Source: an uncultured Caulobacteraceae bacterium (lineage in GTDB: Bacteria > Pseudomonadota > Alphaproteobacteria > Caulobacterales > Caulobacteraceae). From it: DNA of 7,027 nucleotides. Position numbers and translations under genes: made by a program. The notes beneath the pieces were generated by a model. That model did no database searches. It saw only the letters and a program-made list of their open reading frames with translations, and was not told the DNA's origin. Shown one piece after another: positions 1 through 6,987 of the stretch (the first letter of the stretch is position 1; every line of letters starts with the position of its first letter). The DNA lies in contig CAMLRH010000136.1 of NCBI GenBank assembly GCA_946482375.1, forward strand, positions 1 to 7,027. The letters are read 5' to 3'.

Positions 1-34
1 CCGGCTTCGCCGGGACTTCCCCCAAGGGGGGAAG
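1..34. repeat. Partial palindromic intergenic repeat (two hairpins)
   Basis: Two adjacent inverted repeats are visible. The first is ccggc (1-5) and gccgg (9-13) around a TTC loop; the second is cttccccc (16-23) and gggggaag (27-34) around a 3-nt loop. The same architecture, a 5-bp stem with a 3-nt loop next to an 8-bp C5/G5 stem with a 3-nt loop, occurs in opposite orientation at 6947-6987, so both probably belong to one repeat family. The element is cut by the window start, so its full length is unknown. Its G-rich arm ends 5 bases before the scpB start codon. Confidence 0.6.
26..34 (+). promoter_or_regulatory. scpB ribosome binding site inside the repeat arm
   Basis: The purine run ggggggaag ends 5 nt before the ATG at 40 and is the only plausible Shine-Dalgarno sequence for scpB. 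It coincides with the 3' arm of the palindrome at 16-34, so folding of that hairpin in the mRNA would hide the ribosome binding site. Confidence 0.45.
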
Positions 35-39
35 ATCTG

Positions 40-693
40 ATGAGCGAGCTGTTCGACCCTGAAGTCACCGAGACCGCGCGCCGTATCGAGGCGCTGCTGT
101 TCGCCGCCTCCGGTCCGCTCAGCGAGACCGACCTGGCGCGTCGCCTGCCGGAAGGCGCCGACGTCGCACCCGCCATCGAGCATCTGCGCGGACGCTATGA
201 GGGGAGGGGCGTGGAACTGGTCTGCGTCGCTGGCCGCTGGCGCTTCCAGACCGCCGAGGACCTCGCCTGGCTGATGACCGAGGAGCGTGAGGAGCCCAGG
301 CGCCTGTCCCGCGCCGCTCAGGAAACCTTGGCCATCATCGCCTACCACCAGCCGGTCACCCGCGCCGAGATCGAGGCGGTGCGCGGCGTGCAGGCGTCCA
401 AGGGCACGCTCGACGTGCTGCTGGAGTGGGGGCTGGTGCGGATGCGCGGCCGACGACGCTCGCCCGGGCGGCCGATCACCTATGGCACCACCGACCTCTT
501 CCTGGAGCACTATGGGCTGGCCAGCCTCGCCGACCTGCCGGGCATCGCGGAGATGAAGGCGGCCGGTCTGCTCGGCCTCGACATCCCCGCCGGCTTCCAG
601 GTGCCCGATCCGACGCAGGCGCCTGAGGAAGATCCGCTGGACCTGGAAGATACGCCCGAGTTCGTGCAGGACTTCGCCGGCGAGGAACAATAG
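40..693 (+). CDS. scpB: Segregation and condensation protein B (ScpB)
   Basis: ScpB is the winged-helix (kite) subunit of the SMC-ScpA-ScpB condensin complex, which compacts and helps segregate the chromosome; it works as a dimer bound to ScpA. The 217-aa length is normal. The N-terminal winged helix spans about residues 11-80 (RRIEALLFAASGPLSETDLA is a typical opening). The second spans about 88-160 and contains the family signature region LSRAAQETLAIIAYHQPVTR, then GTLDVLLEWGLV, then GRRRSPGRPITYGTT. The last 30 residues are acidic and probably disordered. The frame stays open upstream to the window edge, but ATG 40 is chosen because it gives the usual N-terminus and has a purine-rich site at 26-34. 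scpA would be expected just upstream, outside the window. The tat operon starts 99 bp downstream. Confidence 0.95.
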   Translation: MSELFDPEVTETARRIEALLFAASGPLSETDLARRLPEGADVAPAIEHLRGRYEGRGVELVCVAGRWRFQTAEDLAWLMTEEREEPRRLSRAAQETLAIIAYHQPVTRAEIEAVRGVQASKGTLDVLLEWGLVRMRGRRRSPGRPITYGTTDLFLEHYGLASLADLPGIAEMKAAGLLGLDIPAGFQVPDPTQAPEEDPLDLEDTPEFVQDFAGEEQ

Positions 694-703
694 GCGCAAC
701 GGA

Positions 704-733
704 TTGGCCGGGGGCCTTGCGCGCGCCTATATT
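704..733 (+). promoter_or_regulatory. Candidate sigma70 promoter for tatABC
   Basis: TTGGCC (704-709) and TATATT (728-733) are separated by 18 bp, resembling the -35 and -10 elements of housekeeping sigma factors (TATATT matches 5 of 6 to TATAAT). Transcription would start near 740, about 50 nt before tatA. It lies in an AT-richer pocket of an otherwise very GC-rich gap. This rests on sequence match only; read-through from scpB is equally possible. Confidence 0.35.
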
Positions 734-750
734 CAACGCGATAGAACGAC

Positions 751-772
751 GCCGCGCGCCCCTGAGCGCGGC
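751..772 (+). terminator. GC hairpin with short T run before tatA
   Basis: gccgcgc (751-757) pairs perfectly with gcgcggc (766-772) around an 8-nt loop, followed at once by attttc. It could be a weak intrinsic terminator for scpB transcripts, but it lies downstream of the candidate tat promoter and 8 nt before the tatA ribosome binding site. It would then act as an attenuator or as a 5'-UTR structure. The T run is only four bases, so termination strength is doubtful. Confidence 0.3.
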
Positions 773-792
773 ATTTTCTCCGGGAGCCTTCC

Positions 793-1008
793 ATGGGCGG
801 TATGAGCATCTGGCATTGGGTCATCGTCATCGCCGTGGTGGCCTTGCTGTTCGGCGGCCGGGGCAAGCTGTCGGGCCTGATGGGCGATGCGGCCAAGGGC
901 ATCCGCGCCTTTCGCGACGGGCTGAAGGACGACCCCTCGACCGAGGCCGAGAAGTCGGGCGGCAAGCTGCCGCGCACCGACGCCGAGAAAGAAGACCTGC
1001 GCCAGTAG
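793..1008 (+). CDS. tatA: Sec-independent translocase subunit TatA
   Basis: TatA is the small membrane protein that oligomerises to let folded, twin-arginine-tagged proteins cross the inner membrane. The 71-aa product has the standard plan: a short periplasmic N-terminus, one membrane helix (about residues 5-20, [16 protein letters not shown]), the conserved F20-G21 hinge, an amphipathic helix (about 24-44), and a charged cytoplasmic tail. ATG 793 is preferred to the in-frame ATG at 802 because CGGGAG (781-786) lies 6 nt upstream of it, and because alphaproteobacterial TatA proteins usually have a few residues before the SIWHW segment. tatB begins 24 nt after the stop, and the two are followed by tatC, so this is the first gene of a complete tatABC operon. 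Confidence 0.95.
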   Translation: MGGMSIWHWVIVIAVVALLFGGRGKLSGLMGDAAKGIRAFRDGLKDDPSTEAEKSGGKLPRTDAEKEDLRQ

Positions 1009-1032
1009 TCCGCGCCGACAAGGGCTCGCCCC

Positions 1033-1470
1033 ATGCTGCCTGAAGTCGGCGCCACCGAACTCCTCGTCATCGCCGCGATCGCCCTGATCGTCGTCGGTCC
1101 CAAGGATCTGCCCGTGATGATGCGCAAGATCGGCCAGTTCCTGGGCCGCATGCGCTCCATGGCCAACGAATTCCGCGCTAGCTTCGACGAGATGGCCCGC
1201 CAGTCGGAACTCGACGAGCTGCGCCGCGAGGTCGAGGCCATGCGGGCCAACCGCTACTTCGACCCGGTCGCCTTGGCCGCCGACGAGGCCGCCGACGCCG
1301 AGGCCGACCAGGTCTTCGCCGACATTCACCAGCAACTGATCGCGCCCCGCGAGCCGGAGCCTGAACCCGCGCCGAAGCCCAAGCGGCGCAACCCGCCGAA
1401 GAAAAAGGCCGCCGCCAAGACGCCCGCGAAGAAGCCTCGCGCCCGCAAGAAGCCGGAGGCGAAGGCGTGA
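1033..1470 (+). CDS. tatB: Sec-independent translocase subunit TatB
   Basis: TatB pairs with TatC to form the receptor for twin-arginine signal peptides. The 145-aa protein starts with MLPEVGATELLVIAAIALIV, a single membrane helix carrying the conserved glutamate (E9), followed by the GP pair (22-23) and an amphipathic helix (about 24-50, LPVMMRKIGQFLGRMRS). A charged helical segment continues to about residue 100. Length, the GPKDLP sequence and position between tatA and tatC separate it from a second TatA. The tail (about 104-145) is a proline-, lysine- and alanine-rich low-complexity stretch typical of alphaproteobacterial TatB. An aggg site at 1021-1024 lies 8 nt before ATG. The stop codon overlaps the tatC start (GTGA), which suggests translational coupling. 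Confidence 0.94.
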   Translation: MLPEVGATELLVIAAIALIVVGPKDLPVMMRKIGQFLGRMRSMANEFRASFDEMARQSELDELRREVEAMRANRYFDPVALAADEAADAEADQVFADIHQQLIAPREPEPEPAPKPKRRNPPKKKAAAKTPAKKPRARKKPEAKA

Positions 1471-2360
1471 GCGACTACGATCCCGACGACGCCGACATCG
1501 AGGCTTCGCGCGCGCCGCTCCTCGACCACCTGATCGAACTCCGGAAGCGGCTGGTCATCTGCGTGGCCGCGCTGATCGTCGGCTTCATCGTCTGCTTCGC
1601 CTTCTCGCGGCAGATCTACATCTTTCTGCTGCACCCCTTCGAGGTCGGGGCCGGCCTGCTCGCCGCCCAGAAGGCCAGCGGTGGACACCACGGACCGTTC
1701 GACCTGCTGCTGGCGCTGATGGGCCTCAAGGAGGTGCCGAGCGTCGCCGGGGAGGGCCTGAAGCTCGTCTTCACCGCGCCGCTGGAGTTCTTCTTCACCA
1801 AGCTGAAGCTGGCCGGTTTCGGGGCGGTGGTGCTGACCTTCCCGATCCTCGCCTGGCAGCTCTACCGCTTCGTGGCGCCGGGCCTCTACAAGCGCGAGCG
1901 GCGGGCCTTCCTGCCGTTCCTGCTGGCCTCGCCGCTCTTGTTCCTGGCGGGCGCGGCGCTGGTCTACTTCGTGATGCTGCCGTTCGTGCTTTGGTTCTCG
2001 CTGAGCCAGCAGATCGTCGGCGCGGGCAATATCACCGTCGAGCTGCTGCCCAAGGTCTCCGACTATCTGACGCTGGTGACGACCCTGCTGCTCGCCTTCG
2101 GGCTCTGCTTCCAGCTGCCGGTGGTGCTGACGCTGTGCGGGCTCGCCGGGCTCGTCAGTTCGCGGATGCTGCGGAGCGGCCGCCGCTACGCCATCGTCGG
2201 CGTCTTCGTGGTCGCCGCCATCGTCACCCCGCCCGACCCGATCAGTCAGCTGATGCTCGCGATCCCGATCTGCCTCCTCTACGAGGTCTCGATCTGGTGC
2301 GTCTGGCTGATCGAGCGCCGCCGTCGCGATGAGGACGCGAAAGACGCATTCGTGGTCTGA
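1467..2360 (+). CDS. tatC: Sec-independent translocase subunit TatC
   Basis: TatC is the six-helix inner-membrane core of the Tat receptor, binding the twin-arginine motif on its cytoplasmic face. The 297-aa product shows the N-terminal signature HLIELRKRL (21-29), the first-cytoplasmic-loop signature FVAPGLYKRERR (135-146, with E144 at the conserved glutamate position), FGLCFQLPVV (211-220) in helix 4, and TPPDPISQ..LA.P..LLYE (254-273) near the end. Hydrophobic helices lie at about 29-47, 113-134, 148-178, 200-222, 240-253 and 262-282. The glutamate usual in helix 4 (E. coli E170) is Q216 here. The first periplasmic loop is long (about 50-108). The start is GTG 1467, with ggagg at 1455-1459, overlapping the tatB stop by 4 bp. 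A short acidic cytoplasmic N-terminus precedes helix 1. Confidence 0.96.
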   Translation: MSDYDPDDADIEASRAPLLDHLIELRKRLVICVAALIVGFIVCFAFSRQIYIFLLHPFEVGAGLLAAQKASGGHHGPFDLLLALMGLKEVPSVAGEGLKLVFTAPLEFFFTKLKLAGFGAVVLTFPILAWQLYRFVAPGLYKRERRAFLPFLLASPLLFLAGAALVYFVMLPFVLWFSLSQQIVGAGNITVELLPKVSDYLTLVTTLLLAFGLCFQLPVVLTLCGLAGLVSSRMLRSGRRYAIVGVFVVAAIVTPPDPISQLMLAIPICLLYEVSIWCVWLIERRRRDEDAKDAFVV

Positions 2361-2366
2361 AGGGGT

Positions 2367-2379
2367 CAGAGTCTCCAGT
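2367..2379 (+). repeat. 13-bp direct repeat, copy 1
   Basis: The sequence cagagtctccagt begins 7 bp after the tatC stop and recurs exactly at 2617-2629. It contains GAGTC, a match to GANTC, the site methylated by CcrM in Caulobacterales and relatives. Confidence 0.6.
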
Positions 2380-2412
2380 CGACATTTGTCCAGATTGTCA
2401 AAGACCGCTGGC

Positions 2413-2429
2413 AGGCGGTGAGGCCGCCT
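2413..2429 (+). terminator. Possible weak tat operon terminator
   Basis: aggcgg (2413-2418) pairs with ccgcct (2424-2429) around a 5-nt loop, followed by tgtctcg with no real T run. Position 53 bp after tatC fits a terminator, but the stem is short. Confidence 0.25.
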
Positions 2430-2442
2430 TGTCTCGACGATT

Positions 2443-2469
2443 ATCCCCCGGTCCGGCGCCGGCGGGGAT
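2443..2469. repeat. Bulged GC-rich hairpin
   Basis: atcccc (2443-2448) pairs with ggggat (2464-2469), and the inner cgg (2449-2451) can pair with ccg (2459-2461), leaving a 2-nt bulge and a 7-nt loop. It is a separate inverted repeat from the element at 2493-2574. It may be a transcript-end structure or a decayed repeat copy. Confidence 0.35.
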
Positions 2470-2492
2470 TTCACCTTCTGGACCCTCTTCCA

Positions 2493-2574
2493 CCGAGTGT
2501 TCCCGCGCAGGCGGGAACCTATGGGGCCTTGCCGGATAACCGGCTTGGGTCCCCGCCGTCGCGGGGACGCTCGG
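2493..2574. repeat. 82-bp REP-like double palindrome (BIME-like)
   Basis: Two related units sit head to head. The left unit has gttcccgc (2499-2506) and gcgggaac (2511-2518) with a 4-nt loop; the right unit has gtccccgc (2549-2556) and gcggggac (2561-2568) with a 4-nt loop. Between them gccgg (2531-2535) and ccggc (2540-2544) form a third small stem. The outer ends also pair: 2493-2506 and the complement of 2561-2574 agree at 12 of 14 positions. This layout resembles paired repetitive extragenic palindromes. No transposase is nearby. The family identity is inferred from structure. Confidence 0.65.
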
Positions 2575-2616
2575 TTGGGGGCGAGAGGGGCGAATTGTCT
2601 TCAGAGGATATGTCTC

Positions 2617-2629
2617 CAGAGTCTCCAGT
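2617..2629 (+). repeat. 13-bp direct repeat, copy 2
   Basis: An exact second copy of the sequence at 2367-2379, again carrying GAGTC. It is preceded by an overlapping imperfect copy (gtctccaga, 2612-2620), so the local sequence reads as a short tandem of gtctccag units. It lies 37 bp before the serS start. Confidence 0.6.
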
Positions 2630-2644
2630 TGGCGAGGCCCGCAA

Positions 2645-4725
<2,081 letters not shown>

Positions 4726-4729
<4 letters not shown>

Positions 4730-5391
4730 TGGCGAAAGCGGACAACGACGACTCTCCGGAAACCCGGCACGCGCGCCTGATCCTGGCGCTGCGCTCGCAG
4801 GGTGTGACCGACAACAAGGTGCTGGGCGCCATCGAGAAGACGCCGCGCGAGGTGTTCACGCCGGACCTGTTCAAGGAGAGGGCGTGGGAGGATTCGGCGT
4901 TGCCCATCGCCTGCGGCCAGACCATCAGCCAGCCGTTCATCGTCGGGTTGATGACCCAGGCGCTTAACATCGAGCCGCGTTCGCGGGTGCTCGAGATCGG
5001 CACCGGTTCCGGCTACCAGACGGCGATCCTGGCGCGGCTGGCGCGGCTGGTTTACTCGGTGGAGCGCTACCGCACCCTGCTGAAGGAGGCGGAAGGCCGG
5101 CTCAAGGACCTCGGCCTGACCAACGTCATCACCCGGTTCGGGGACGGTGGCGAGGGGTGGCCGGAGCAGGCGCCTTTTGACCGCATTTTGGTCACGGCGG
5201 CGGCGCCGGATGAGCCAAAGAAGCTACTGGCCCAGCTGAAACCCAACGGGGTGCTGGTCGCGCCGATCGGCAAGGGACCTGTCCAGAGTCTCCGCCGATA
5301 TGTGGGCGACGGTAAGGGAGGTTTCAGCGTCGAGGCGCTATGCGACGTGCGCTTCGTCCCCCTGCTGGATGGCGTGGCGCGCGAACTGTGA
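4726..5391 (+). CDS. pcm: Protein-L-isoaspartate O-methyltransferase
   Basis: This enzyme uses S-adenosylmethionine to methylate isoaspartyl residues formed by protein ageing, starting their repair to normal aspartate. The 221-aa protein contains the substrate-side signature CGQTISQP (63-70), SAM-binding motif [13 protein letters not shown] (89-100), the VERY acidic-residue region after strand 2 (112-115), the [11 protein letters not shown] segment (151-161), and the C-terminal VRFVPLLDG (208-216). These cover the family from end to end. ATG 4726 overlaps the surE stop; the adjacent in-frame ATG at 4729 is an equally possible start, giving one residue less. It is the last gene of the serS-surE-pcm cluster, and no clear terminator follows in the 89-bp gap. 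Confidence 0.96.
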
Positions 5392-5419
5392 CGAGAAAAG
5401 GTGGGGCGCGGAAACGTGC

Positions 5420-5435
5420 TTAATGGGGCGTTAAC
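5420..5435 (+). promoter_or_regulatory. CtrA-type binding site (TTAA-N7-TTAAC)
   Basis: TTAA (5420-5423), seven bases, then TTAAC (5431-5435) is an exact match to the published consensus of the alphaproteobacterial cell-cycle regulator CtrA. The second half overlaps the candidate -35 element, the usual placement in CtrA-activated promoters. In such GC-rich DNA an exact chance match is unlikely. TTAAC occurs singly elsewhere (for example inside surE and pcm), but I saw no other spaced pair. Confidence 0.6.
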
Positions 5436-5460
5436 AGGCGCTGGCCCACTTCAGTAGAGT
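5431..5460 (+). promoter_or_regulatory. Candidate sigma70 promoter for the LysM/LytM gene
   Basis: TTAACA (5431-5436, 5 of 6 to TTGACA) and TAGAGT (5455-5460, 4 of 6 to TATAAT) are spaced by 18 bp. Transcription would start near 5467, leaving a leader of about 14 nt that is mostly the ribosome binding site. The -35 overlaps the CtrA-type box. Confidence 0.45.
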
Positions 5461-5466
5461 TTAGGG

Positions 5467-5473
5467 AAGGAGG
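5467..5473 (+). promoter_or_regulatory. Strong ribosome binding site for the LysM/LytM gene
   Basis: AAGGAGG lies 7 nt before ATG 5481. It is the strongest Shine-Dalgarno sequence in the window and fixes the start of the last gene. Confidence 0.8.
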
Positions 5474-5480
5474 CGCCCCG

Positions 5481-6941
5481 ATGACGCACTTCTGGCTTCG
5501 CACTTCGATGATCGCCCTGGCGGGAGGCGCGCTGACCGCCTGCGCCACAGCCCAGTATCCGACCGCCGAAGGGCAGGCGCGCCGCGAACCGCTGACGGTT
5601 CCGACGCCCAACTTCCCGATCACCCAGGACGGAACCGCCGCGACGCCCGCCGAGGCCGCGCCCACCGCCGCGCCGACCGGCGGCGCCATACAGAGTCAGG
5701 CCCTGCCGCCGCCGGGCGCCGCCACAACCGCGCCGCCGACGGCCGTCGCCTCGCAGCCGCTCGCGCCGCTGACCTCCGCGACGCCGCGGATGGAGACGGT
5801 GACGAGGACCGTCCCGGTCGCCGCCGGCAAGGTCGTCGACGCGGAGGGCAAGCCCGTCACCTACCAGGTGCAGTCGGGCGACACGCTTTACGCCATCGCC
5901 CGCAAGCTCGACACAACGGTGTCGAAGCTGGCCGCCGACAACGGCCTTTCCGAACCCTACCGGCTTCAGCCCGGCCAGACGCTGAAAGGTCCCGCCCCGA
6001 AGGCCAAGGCCTATACGGTCATGTCCGGCGACACCCTGTCGGCCATCGGGCGGCGCTTCAGCGTGCGCGCCCAGGACATCGCTGAGGCCAACGAGATCGC
6101 GCTGGCGACACCGATCAACGTCGGCCAGCGGCTGGTGCTGCCGGCCGGTTACAAGGACCTTGGCCCGCAGACGCGGACGATCACCTCGACGCAGCCGCGC
6201 TACCAGCCGCCGGCGCAGGTTCCGGTTCCCTCGACCGCGACGACGTTCGCGGCGACCACGCTGCCGCCTCCGCCTCCGCCGCCGGTCACTACCGTGGCGT
6301 CGACCACCCCGACGGTCGTTCCGCCGACCACGACGGTGAAGCCGGCGACGCCCGCGCAGACGACGCCGAAGCCCTATTCGCCGCCGGTCGCGACGCCGGT
6401 GGTCCCCAAGCCCTACACGCCGCCGGCCACCGCCACGGTGACGCCGAAGCCGTACACGCCACCGGCGACCTCGGCGACCTCGGCGACGACGCCGATGATC
6501 GCCACCGGCGTCCCGCCGACGGACAACGAAGTGGCCGCGGCCGGCAAGGGTCGCTTCCTGTGGCCGGTGAAAGGTGACGTCGTCTCGGCCTTCGGTCCCA
6601 AGGGCGGCGGCCAGCGCAACGACGGCCTCAACATCCGCGCGGCCAGCGGCTCGCAGGTGCAGGCCGCCGCGGCGGGCGAGGTGGTCTATGCCGGCGACCA
6701 GGTGCCGGGCTTCGGCAACCTGGTGCTGGTCAAGCACGAGGGCGGCTGGGTCACGGCCTACGCCCACCTCAGCCGCATCGACGTGAAGATGCGCGACCTC
6801 GTCATGCAGGGTCAGTCGCTCGGCTCGGTCGGCTCGACCGGCGGCGTCGCCGAACCGCAGCTCCATTTCGAAGTCCGTTACGCGCCCTCGCCGAAGGACA
6901 AGGCCCGCCCGGTCGACCCGGTGCTGGTGCTGCCGGGCTAG
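5481..6941 (+). CDS. dipM: DipM/NlpD-like LysM-LytM lipoprotein, catalytic site degenerate
   Basis: An envelope protein of 486 aa. Residues 1-20 are a lipoprotein signal with lipobox LTAC and lipidation cysteine C21; residue 22 is alanine, so no inner-membrane retention aspartate is seen. A Pro/Ala/Thr-rich stretch follows, then two LysM peptidoglycan-binding domains (about 127-169 and 177-221, each with a SGDTL core), a long proline/threonine linker (222-357), and a C-terminal LytM (M23) domain (about 358-486). Canonical HxGxD is N380-D-G-L-N384, and canonical HxH is Q460-L-H462; only H429 (YAH) and H462 remain. It is therefore probably not a peptidase but an activator of cell-wall amidases, as EnvC and NlpD are in E. 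coli and DipM in Caulobacter. The symbol dipM rests on architecture and on gene order recalled from Caulobacter, which may have more LysM copies. It appears to be transcribed from its own promoter with a CtrA-type site. Confidence 0.85.
   Translation: MTHFWLRTSMIALAGGALTACATAQYPTAEGQARREPLTVPTPNFPITQDGTAATPAEAAPTAAPTGGAIQSQALPPPGAATTAPPTAVASQPLAPLTSATPRMETVTRTVPVAAGKVVDAEGKPVTYQVQSGDTLYAIARKLDTTVSKLAADNGLSEPYRLQPGQTLKGPAPKAKAYTVMSGDTLSAIGRRFSVRAQDIAEANEIALATPINVGQRLVLPAGYKDLGPQTRTITSTQPRYQPPAQVPVPSTATTFAATTLPPPPPPPVTTVASTTPTVVPPTTTVKPATPAQTTPKPYSPPVATPVVPKPYTPPATATVTPKPYTPPATSATSATTPMIATGVPPTDNEVAAAGKGRFLWPVKGDVVSAFGPKGGGQRNDGLNIRAASGSQVQAAAAGEVVYAGDQVPGFGNLVLVKHEGGWVTAYAHLSRIDVKMRDLVMQGQSLGSVGSTGGVAEPQLHFEVRYAPSPKDKARPVDPVLVLPG
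6366..6482 (+). repeat. Three 39-bp in-frame repeats in the proline linker
   Basis: The motif PKPY[S/T]PP begins at residues 296, 309 and 322 of the LysM/LytM protein, an exact period of 13 residues. The units diverge after the motif. They form part of the extended linker between the LysM domains and the LytM domain, and copy number could vary between strains by slippage. Confidence 0.6.
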
Positions 6942-6946
6942 CGCAT

Positions 6947-6987
6947 GCTCCCCCTCAGGGGGAGCTGTCGCGAAGCGACTGAGGGGG
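6947..6987. repeat. Palindromic intergenic repeat after the LysM/LytM gene
   Basis: gctccccc (6947-6954) pairs with gggggagc (6958-6965) around a 3-nt loop, then gtcgc (6967-6971) pairs with gcgac (6975-6979) around GAA. An alternative long fold pairs ccccctcag (6950-6958) with ctgaggggg (6979-6987). It begins 5 bp after the stop codon. It matches, in opposite orientation, the plan of the partial element at 1-34. It may double as a transcript-end structure, but there is no T run. Confidence 0.65.

Noticed and set aside
717..1043. Overlapping plus-strand frame across tatA
   Set aside because: It runs out of frame through tatA with no family features; tatA itself is unmistakable.
1326..2474. 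Minus-strand open frame opposite tatC
   Set aside because: Its sequence is low-complexity Gln/Glu/Arg/Asp-rich antisense of membrane-helix codons; no start site signal or family match is seen.
2367..2629. A MITE or insertion sequence bounded by the 13-bp direct repeats
   Set aside because: There is no transposase and no terminal inverted repeat directly inside the direct repeats, so an insertion is not shown; it is kept only as a question in the findings.
5451..6866. Long open frame on the minus strand opposite the LysM/LytM gene
   Set aside because: The translation is extremely Arg/Gly-rich with no recognisable domain, as expected for an antisense frame of GC-rich coding DNA, while the plus strand encodes a clear signal, LysM and LytM protein.
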